Assembly (NCBI GenBank): GCA_009774625.1
Contig: VSOB01000067.1
Coordinates: forward strand, 1-15,773
Direction: 5' to 3'
Length of the DNA: 15,773 nt
Source of the DNA: Lachnospiraceae bacterium
GTDB lineage: Bacteria; Bacillota; Clostridia; Lachnospirales; Lachnospiraceae
Shown here: positions 11,520-15,773 of the stretch, piece after piece
Numbering within the stretch: position 1 is the stretch's first letter
How the letters are laid out: every line of letters starts with the position of its first letter
Program-made: the position numbers and the translations under genes
Notes under the pieces: generated by a model
What the model saw: the letters and a program-made list of their open reading frames with translations, nothing else
The model's database searches: none
What the model was told of the DNA's origin: nothing

Positions 11520-12986
11520 CTAAAAATTAAAATAAAGGAATGTGGAAATCTCTGACAGGGATACGATGGTCCAGGTCAGCATCCCCACCGTGGCAGCCAG
11601 ATTCCTTTTATTGCATAAAAATTCCTTTTCCTGACAGTTTCCGGCCCCCAATGTCACACCCATAACAATCAGAAGAAACAGGACAAAATGTACGGTCCCC
11701 TCTCCGCCCGGCAGCCCGCCCGGACACAGCAGCGCTTCCAGATGTCTCATTTCCGGCAGTGTCAGCCCCTCCAGCATCACCGGCGTAATATACAGCGCCT
11801 CCAGCTTTGCTACCTTCCGGAACATAATATACGCCTGCTCCAGTGTATCGGCCCGGAAAATCAGAAAGGCAAAGCTGACAAACCCGAATGTGAGAAACCA
11901 CTGTATCACACCCGGTATCCTGCTCCAGGTATTCCGGAACCTTCTTGTCACCACCTCCGCCAGCCCATGCAGCAGCCCCCATACCACAAACGTCCAGTTG
12001 GCCCCATGCCAGAACCCGCTGACCAGAAATACGATCATGATATTCCCATAGGTTCTGAGTCTGCCTCTGCGGCTTCCGCCCAGCGGGAAATAAATATACC
12101 GCCGCAGAAATCTGGTCAGCGTCATATGCCACCTGTCCCAGAACTCCAGAATCGAACGGGCCTTATACGGCGAATTGAAATTCATGGGAAGCGCAATATT
12201 AAACATGGAAGCAATGCCTGTGGCCATATCACTATACCCGCTGAAATCATAGTAGAGCTGCAGTGCAAAACAGAGGATGACAAGCAGCACATCCAGAGAT
12301 GTCAGGATTTCCACGCCGCCGAATCCCAGTGCCACCAGATTGCCCAATGTATCCGCGACGATCACCTTTTTGAACAATCCCGCCGCAAAGAGGTACATCC
12401 CTCTGGAAAGACAGTACGCATCCGGCCTGTGCTTTTTTTCATCCAGAAGCTGGGGGATCAGCTCATCATGCAATACGATAGGGCCTGCCACGAGCTGAGG
12501 GAAAAACGACACAAATACCGCATAATCCAGCAGGCTGTACTGCTCTGTTTCTCCCCGCCAAGAATCCACCACATAAGAGATCTGCTGAAAGGTAAAAAAA
12601 CTGATTCCCAATGGCAAAACGATCCTGCGCAGGGCAAAATCCGTATGAAAGGCAGCATTGATATTTTCCAGAAAAAAATCGAAGTATTTGAAGTAAAACA
12701 GAAGCGCCACATTCACGGCCACCCCGAATATCATACCGGCTCTGCCGGCACCCTCCGCTCCCTCCCGATGCCGCCTCAGCAAATATCTGGAAACACCGTA
12801 ATTGACCAGAATGCTGCCGCAGATAATCAGTACATAGGACGGATTGAAATATCCGTAAAACCACAGAGACATGCCAAGCAGCCACAGCCTTGCAGCCTTT
12901 CCCGCCCGGATACGGTAAAGCAGAAAATATACCGCCACACACACAGGCAGAAAAAACAGGATAAAAATATAAGAATTAAACAGCAT
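11520..12986 (-). CDS. MBOAT-family membrane O-acyltransferase (AlgI/DltB-like)
   Basis: This 488-residue protein with roughly ten membrane helices belongs to the bacterial MBOAT branch that moves acyl (usually acetyl) groups across the membrane for attachment to surface polymers. The typical series of motifs is present: LPLGISFFTFQQISYVVD (about 124-141), FFPQLVAGPI (161-170), LQLYYDFSGYSDMA (about 242-255), FWDRWHMTLTRFLR (282-295), YFPLGGSR (299-306) and SGFWHGANW (323-331). His327 is the expected catalytic histidine. It starts at 12986, with GAGG 8 bases upstream, only 25 bases after the rplA-side terminator's T-tract. The SGNH-like and CapA-family genes follow directly, suggesting O-acylation of a cell-surface glycan or polymer. 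DltB is less likely because no dltA or dltC is present. Confidence 0.93.
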   Translation of the reverse strand: MLFNSYIFILFFLPVCVAVYFLLYRIRAGKAARLWLLGMSLWFYGYFNPSYVLIICGSILVNYGVSRYLLRRHREGAEGAGRAGMIFGVAVNVALLFYFKYFDFFLENINAAFHTDFALRRIVLPLGISFFTFQQISYVVDSWRGETEQYSLLDYAVFVSFFPQLVAGPIVLHDELIPQLLDEKKHRPDAYCLSRGMYLFAAGLFKKVIVADTLGNLVALGFGGVEILTSLDVLLVILCFALQLYYDFSGYSDMATGIASMFNIALPMNFNSPYKARSILEFWDRWHMTLTRFLRRYIYFPLGGSRRGRLRTYGNIMIVFLVSGFWHGANWTFVVWGLLHGLAEVVTRRFRNTWSRIPGVIQWFLTFGFVSFAFLIFRADTLEQAYIMFRKVAKLEALYITPVMLEGLTLPEMRHLEALLCPGGLPGGEGTVHFVLFLLIVMGVTLGAGNCQEKEFLCNKRNLAATVGMLTWTIVSLSEISTFLYFNF

Positions 12987-13011
12987 TCTCCTATCCTCTA
13001 TCTTCCATGAT

Positions 13012-13043
13012 GCAAAAGGAAGCAGCGAATCCCCGCTGCCTCC
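13012..13043 (-). terminator. Intrinsic terminator after rplA
   Basis: GGAGGCAGCG and CGCTGCTTCC form a 10-bp stem (one G-U pair) around a 6-base loop (13018-13043), followed by only four T residues on the minus strand (13014-13017). It closes the rpmG-to-rplA operon, but the short T-tract suggests incomplete termination. The MBOAT start codon is 25 bases further on, with no space for a promoter between, so the acylation genes may depend on readthrough. Confidence 0.65.
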
Positions 13044-13075
13044 ATCTGATAACCGTTATACAGTTAAACCCATTC

Positions 13076-13096
13076 ACAGGTTAACCTGCAACCTGT
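13076..13096 (-). other. Hairpin and palindrome just after the rplA stop
   Basis: A perfect 7-bp stem ACAGGTT/AACCTGT with a 7-base loop begins 7 bases after the rplA stop codon. It overlaps a 12-bp perfect palindrome CAGGTTAACCTG (13077-13088), so two pairings compete. No T-tract follows. It may protect the 3' end of the message or be a protein site; function unknown. Confidence 0.4.
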
Positions 13097-13103
13097 TAAC
13101 TTA

Positions 13104-13793
13104 TTAAAGTTTAGCCACATTGATCTTAACGCCGGGGCCCATTGTGGAAGCCAGCGTCACGCTCCGCAGATACTGCCCCTTCACTGCGCTGGGTTTTGCC
13201 TTCATAATCGCGTCCATGATGGCATTGAAGTTTTCCTGCAGCTTCTCTTCGCTGAAAGAAACCTTTCCTACCGGCACATGGACAATATTGGTCTTGTCCA
13301 GTCTGTACTCAATCTTACCGGCCTTGATATCATTGATGGCTTTCGTCACATCCATCGTAACGGTACCTGCCTTAGGATTGGGCATCAATCCTTTCGGTCC
13401 CAGGACCTTACCAAGACGGCCTACGATACCCATCATATCCGGAGTGGCTACCACTACATCAAAGTCCAGCCATCCGTCATTCTGAATCTTCGGGATCAGT
13501 TCATCACCGCCAACATAATCAGCGCCGGCTGCCTCTGCTTCATTCACCTTGTCGCCCTTTGCAAATACCAGCACCTTAACCGCTTTACCGGTTCCGTTGG
13601 GCAGTACAACAGCGCCGCGGATCTGCTGCTCCGCATGACGTCCGTCACAGCCTGTTCTGATGTGCAGCTCCATCGTCTCATCGAACTTTGCCGCTGCTGT
13701 CTTTTTTACCAGAGCAATTGCTTCCGCAGGCTCATACAGAACGGAACGGCCGATCTGCTTCGCCGCCTCTTCATATTTTTTCCCATGTTTCAT
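13104..13793 (-). CDS. rplA: 50S ribosomal protein L1
   Basis: L1 forms the mobile stalk that helps deacylated tRNA leave the E site, and in many bacteria it represses its own operon by binding an mRNA copy of its rRNA site. The 229-residue protein has the normal family length and the usual core: ELHIRTGCDGRHAEQQIRGAVVLPNGTGK near the start, then GRLGKVLGPKGLMPNPKAGTVT and SVTLASTMGPGVKIN at the C-terminus. The ATG at 13793 follows AAGGAGG with an 8-base spacer. It lies 59 bases after rplK, and that short gap contains an L1-stalk-like RNA element directly next to the ribosome binding site. The next gene downstream is not rplJ, as is usual, but the MBOAT gene. Confidence 0.98.
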   Translation of the reverse strand: MKHGKKYEEAAKQIGRSVLYEPAEAIALVKKTAAAKFDETMELHIRTGCDGRHAEQQIRGAVVLPNGTGKAVKVLVFAKGDKVNEAEAAGADYVGGDELIPKIQNDGWLDFDVVVATPDMMGIVGRLGKVLGPKGLMPNPKAGTVTMDVTKAINDIKAGKIEYRLDKTNIVHVPVGKVSFSEEKLQENFNAIMDAIMKAKPSAVKGQYLRSVTLASTMGPGVKINVAKL

Positions 13794-13806
13794 TTTGTTT
13801 TCCTCC

Positions 13807-13841
13807 TTGTGGTAGTGGCGGGGCCAAAGGCTCCTCCCACA
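13807..13841 (-). promoter_or_regulatory. L1-stalk-like RNA element before rplA
   Basis: On the minus strand TGTGGGAGG (13833-13841) and CCCGCCACTACCACAA (13807-13822) bracket a small GCC-TTT-GGC hairpin. They fold as an outer helix TGTGG/CCACA, an asymmetric internal loop GA against GCCACTA, and an inner helix. The same two strands occur before rplK. The layout resembles the base of the 23S rRNA L1 stalk as I remember it (GGTGGGAG ... ATACCACC), the known type of L1 mRNA target. The element ends directly at the rplA AAGGAGG site. Confidence 0.6.
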
Positions 13842-13852
13842 TCTGTCATTTC

Positions 13853-14278
13853 TTAGTCCTCAACAACGATTCCCATACTCTTGGCAGTACCGGTAATCAT
13901 ACTCATGGCTGCTTCCAGACTGGCAGCGTTCAAATCAGGCATTTTCATCTCTGCGATTTCCTTTACCTTATCTTTGGAAATCGTGGCAACCTTTGTTTTG
14001 TTGGGTACGCCGGAACCGGATTTGATGTTTGCCGCTTTCTTCAGCAGAACTGCTGCAGGCGGAGTTTTTGTTACAAAACTGAAACTTCTGTCTGCGTACA
14101 CAGTGATCACGACAGGGATAATCAAATCTCCCTTATCTGCCGTTCTTGCGTTGAACTGCTTGGTAAATTCAACGATATTCACACCATGCTGACCCAATGC
14201 AGGACCAACCGGCGGTGCAGGTGTAGCTTTACCGGCAGGGATCTGCAACTTAATATATCCTTCTACTTTTTTTGCCAT
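13853..14278 (-). CDS. rplK: 50S ribosomal protein L11
   Basis: L11 binds the GTPase-associated centre of 23S rRNA together with L10. The protein has 141 residues, exactly the usual length, and starts MAKKVEGYIKLQIPAGKA. The N-terminal domain carries APPVGPALGQHGVNI (about 22-36), the proline-rich switch seen in all L11 proteins; the rRNA-binding C-terminal domain ends in GTAKSMGIVVED. The frame stays open upstream to an ATG at 14395, but AGGAGG lies 7 bases before 14278 and the added residues are not L11-like, so I use 14278. rplA follows after 59 bases. A long leader with an L1-stalk-like element precedes it, so L1 probably controls both genes. Confidence 0.98.
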   Translation of the reverse strand: MAKKVEGYIKLQIPAGKATPAPPVGPALGQHGVNIVEFTKQFNARTADKGDLIIPVVITVYADRSFSFVTKTPPAAVLLKKAANIKSGSGVPNKTKVATISKDKVKEIAEMKMPDLNAASLEAAMSMITGTAKSMGIVVED

Positions 14279-14526
14279 TTTGGCACCTCCTAAAATATTG
14301 TGGTAGTGGCGGGCACATGTCGGAATTTCTTTCTGCACCGGTTCACCTGGCGGTGTACCGTGCCGCTCATCCCGTCTCTCCCTCCCACAGTTCATACTGC
14401 CTTCTTCCTCTCATGAAACGGCTTTGTTTTCATGGAATCTATCAGCAGGAACTCTCTGCTTCCTGTGAGTCCCTATGAACTTCTTTGTCTGCGGCAGCCT
14501 GGCCCTACAGGCCCTTGCTGCTGTTG
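14279..14526 (-). promoter_or_regulatory. Structured nusG-rplK intergenic leader
   Basis: This 248-base gap has no gene. In transcription order it holds a branched GC-rich hairpin just after nusG (14494-14521, outer GCAGC/GCTGC and inner GGCC/GGCC), a CAGGAA/TTCCTG hairpin (14446-14465), a 7-bp CATGAAA/TTTCATG hairpin (14412-14434), then the L1-stalk-like element and the rplK ribosome binding site. I found no convincing promoter and no T-tract terminator, so rplK-rplA probably depend on the rpmG promoter or on one too weak to recognise. Confidence 0.6.
14298..14389 (-). promoter_or_regulatory. L1-stalk-like RNA element before rplK
   Basis: On the minus strand TGTGGGAGG (14381-14389) and CCCGCCACTACCACAA (14298-14313) repeat exactly the two strands of the element before rplA, here enclosing about 67 bases instead of 10. 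They form TGTGG/CCACA, the GA versus GCCACTA internal loop, and GGG/CCC as inner helix. Conservation of the loop strands with a changed inner helix is what a protein-binding RNA would show; L1 is the natural candidate. The element ends about 6 bases before the AGGAGG of rplK. Confidence 0.6.
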
Positions 14527-15042
14527 TTACATTTTTTTGATTTCCGCAAAGCTGATCTCCACAGGAGTTTCCCTGCCGAACAGCTCCACATTGATGGTAG
14601 CCGTCTGTTTGCCGTAGTCCATCCTCTGCACAGCGCCCACCGTATCTTTCCAGACACCTGCGATCACGGCAATCATATCGCCTTCTCCGAAATCCACTGA
14701 GATATTTTCCGTCTTGATTCCCAGCGGACGCATCTCCACCTCCGTCAGCGGCACAGGCTTACTGCCCGGCCCGACAAAGCCCGTCACGCCCCTGGTGTTC
14801 CTGACCACATACCAGGTATCATCATTCATTACCATATGAATCAGCACATAGCCGGGAAACATCTTTTTCTGGACATTCTTTTTGGCCCCGTTTTTCACCT
14901 CTACAACATCCTGCATCGGCACTCTGACTTCCAGAATTTCCTCTTCCAGATGTCTGTTTTCAATCGTCTTTTCAATATTGGCTTTTACTTTGTTTTCATA
15001 TCCCGAATACGTATGCACTACATACCAGTTCGCTTCTGCCAT
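14527..15042 (-). CDS. nusG: Transcription termination/antitermination factor NusG
   Basis: NusG binds RNA polymerase at the clamp helices and affects pausing, termination and coupling to translation. The 171-residue protein starts MAEANWYVVHTYSGYENKV, the family's N-terminal signature, followed by KKMFPGYVLIHMVMNDDTWYVVRNTRGVTGFVG in the NGN domain (about 1-105). The C-terminal KOW domain (about 120-171) reads GDMIAVIAGVWKDTVGAV, with Gly-Val-Trp where many homologues have Gly-Pro-Phe. The ATG at 15042 follows GAGG at an 8-base spacing and lies 16 bases after secE, so the two are clearly cotranscribed. Confidence 0.97.
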   Translation of the reverse strand: MAEANWYVVHTYSGYENKVKANIEKTIENRHLEEEILEVRVPMQDVVEVKNGAKKNVQKKMFPGYVLIHMVMNDDTWYVVRNTRGVTGFVGPGSKPVPLTEVEMRPLGIKTENISVDFGEGDMIAVIAGVWKDTVGAVQRMDYGKQTATINVELFGRETPVEISFAEIKKM

Positions 15043-15058
15043 ATGCTCACCCTCGCCC

Positions 15059-15259
15059 TTACATTGTCAGGAAGTTGTTTACACCGTACTGAAGAAGCAT
15101 ATCAATTACCGCTATGGCAGCTCCCAGCACAACCGAAACACAAACAACCGCAACTGACTGTTTCAAAAGGGATGCGCGGTCAGGCCAGGTGATTTTCCTG
15201 AACTCGGTCTGCACGCCTTTGGAAAAGCTGGGCTTCTCCTTCTTGTTTGAATCTCCCAT
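15059..15259 (-). CDS. secE: Preprotein translocase subunit SecE
   Basis: SecE is the small essential subunit that clamps SecY in the protein-export channel. The ATG at 15259 gives 66 residues, typical of the short single-span SecE of Firmicutes. An amphipathic segment with the conserved FRKITWPDRASLLKQS leads into one membrane helix (VAVVCVSVVLGAAIAVIDMLL). AAAGGA lies 9 bases before this ATG; a GTG further upstream (15283) has no ribosome binding site and I reject it. It lies between rpmG (27-base gap) and nusG (16-base gap), the usual arrangement. Confidence 0.96.
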   Translation of the reverse strand: MGDSNKKEKPSFSKGVQTEFRKITWPDRASLLKQSVAVVCVSVVLGAAIAVIDMLLQYGVNNFLTM

Positions 15260-15286
15260 CTGCTGCTTTCCTTTCACGATCACAGA

Positions 15287-15436
15287 TTATTTTGTTTCTT
15301 TGTGTAACGTATGGGTCCTGCAGAATCTGCAGTATTTCTTCGTTTCCATTCTGTCCGGGTGTGCTTTCTTATCCTTTGTCGTATTGTAGTTGCGCTGCTT
15401 GCATTCTGTGCATGCCAATGTGATCCTTGTACGCAT
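15287..15436 (-). CDS. rpmG: 50S ribosomal protein L33, zinc-binding form
   Basis: This is a 49-residue large-subunit protein starting MRTRITLACTECKQRNY. Cys9, Cys12, Cys36 and Cys39 form the two CxxC pairs of the zinc-binding (C+) version of L33. The second pair lies in KKYCRFCRTHTLHKETK, the standard C-terminus. The ATG at 15436 follows GGAGG with a 5-base spacer. rpmG-secE-nusG is a common order in Firmicutes. It is the first gene after the promoter at 15546-15574, with a leader of about 100 bases in which a T8 run (15513-15520) could pair with an A-rich stretch (15485-15493) under a GGTC/GACC clamp. Confidence 0.96.
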   Translation of the reverse strand: MRTRITLACTECKQRNYNTTKDKKAHPDRMETKKYCRFCRTHTLHKETK

Positions 15437-15545
15437 ATCCATCCACCTCCACGTGCTTTTCTGCTATTTTACTCTTTCCGGTCATCTTCTTTTTTTCAGT
15501 ATATTTTTGCATAAAAAAAAGACCTAAATCTTATCTCGCTTATTT

Positions 15546-15574
15546 ACTATAGCACAGGGAATGATGACCGTCAA
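15546..15574 (-). promoter_or_regulatory. Sigma-A type promoter for rpmG-secE-nusG
   Basis: The -35 box TTGACG (15569-15574) and the -10 box TATAGT (15546-15551) are 17 bases apart. Transcription would start near 15539. The -35 box begins only 9 bases after the stop codon of the previous gene, with no terminator between. Spacing and boxes closely match the rpoB and rplJ promoters in this window. Confidence 0.82.
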
Positions 15575-15583
15575 TGATTTTTT

Positions 15584-15773
15584 CTATAATTCTTCGACGA
15601 TATCCCCGGCAAAACCGGCAATCTCTTCATTGGTGTGCGACATCAGCGTTTCGTAATATGGCCTGTCCCTTTCCAGCTTTGCCCTGAGCTGCCCCTGCCA
15701 TGAGGTTTTTAAACCGGGGTTTGGTGAGCCACCAGCGGAAAAAACACCAAGGATGGGCCCCCGCATGCTCGTA
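15584..15773 (-). CDS. C-terminal end of an unidentified protein, possibly frameshifted
   Basis: Only about 63 codons at the 3' end are inside the window, ending at a TAG (15584-15586). The frame that reaches this stop ends in DRPYYETLMSHTNEEIAGF and GDIVEEL, which looks like real protein. Upstream of about 15700 that frame becomes Gly/Pro/Ser-rich, whereas a different frame reads HPWCFFRWWLTKPRFKNLM, also protein-like. Removing one G from the GGGG run at 15692-15695 joins them as ...KNLMAGQLRAKLERDRP. This suggests a frameshift (real or a sequencing error) or chance. I do not recognise the family. It lies upstream of the rpmG promoter and is not part of that operon. Confidence 0.5.
   Translation of the reverse strand, partial: TSMRGPILGVFSAGGSPNPGLKTSWQGQLRAKLERDRPYYETLMSHTNEEIAGFAGDIVEEL

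Noticed and set aside
11520..12986. Calling the MBOAT gene dltB and its partner dltD
   Set aside because: No dltA or dltC is present and the partner lacks obvious overall DltD similarity; a generic family name is safer.
11688..13010. Long open frame of 440 codons on the plus strand, antisense to the MBOAT gene
   Set aside because: The predicted protein is Gln/His/Arg-rich without domain motifs, while the minus strand encodes a clear MBOAT protein with its catalytic histidine. It is a codon-bias shadow.
13055..13084. Promoter-like boxes TTAACC and TATAAC upstream of the MBOAT gene
   Set aside because: The -35 box is poor, the spacer is 18, and the RNA would start directly into the terminator stem, so I did not annotate it as a promoter.
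14279..14395. N-terminal extension of rplK to an ATG at 14395
   Set aside because: The extra 39 residues are not L11-like and cover the L1-like leader element; the standard 141-residue start at 14278 has AGGAGG at 7 bases.
15260..15283. GTG start for secE at 15283
   Set aside because: It lacks a ribosome binding site, whereas the ATG at 15259 follows AAAGGA at 9 bases and gives a normal SecE length.

Overview
The window is a stretch of the conserved bacterial ribosomal-protein/RNA-polymerase cluster, and every supported gene lies on the minus strand. Read in the direction of transcription (right to left), the order is: end of an unidentified gene, rpmG, secE, nusG, rplK, rplA, a five-gene accessory block, rplJ, rplL, rpoB and the first 804 codons of rpoC, which runs off the left edge. 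Gene order, strong AGGAGG ribosome binding sites, the four-cysteine form of L33 and the RpoB/RpoC sequences point to a Firmicute of class Clostridia, most likely Lachnospiraceae. That placement is from recognition, not from a search.

Right part (13104-15773): rpmG-secE-nusG-rplK-rplA follows a sigma-A type promoter (15546-15574). A 248-base leader separates nusG from rplK. It ends in an RNA element (14298-14389) whose two defining strands recur just before rplA (13807-13841). Both copies look like the base of the 23S rRNA L1 stalk and are probably L1 autoregulation sites. A hairpin followed by TTTT (13012-13043) closes this operon.

Middle part (7823-12986): five genes sit where most genomes pass directly from rplA to rplJ. 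The first three form a tight group: an MBOAT O-acyltransferase, a membrane-anchored SGNH-like protein with Ser/Asp/His candidates, and a membrane-anchored CapA-family protein. Together they suggest O-acylation of a surface polymer. The last two are tandem flavodoxin-fold oxidoreductases with their own promoter and an inverted-repeat operator candidate.

Left part (1-7777): rplJ-rplL start from a near-consensus promoter and an L10-type leader with an intrinsic terminator. A second intrinsic terminator follows rplL, and a separate promoter just after it drives rpoB-rpoC, so polymerase subunits and stalk proteins can be set independently. I see no tRNA, rRNA, CRISPR array, transposase or IS element. 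The likeliest novelties are the acylation module inside the ribosomal cluster, the duplicated L1-stalk mimic, and a possible frameshift in the gene at the right edge.
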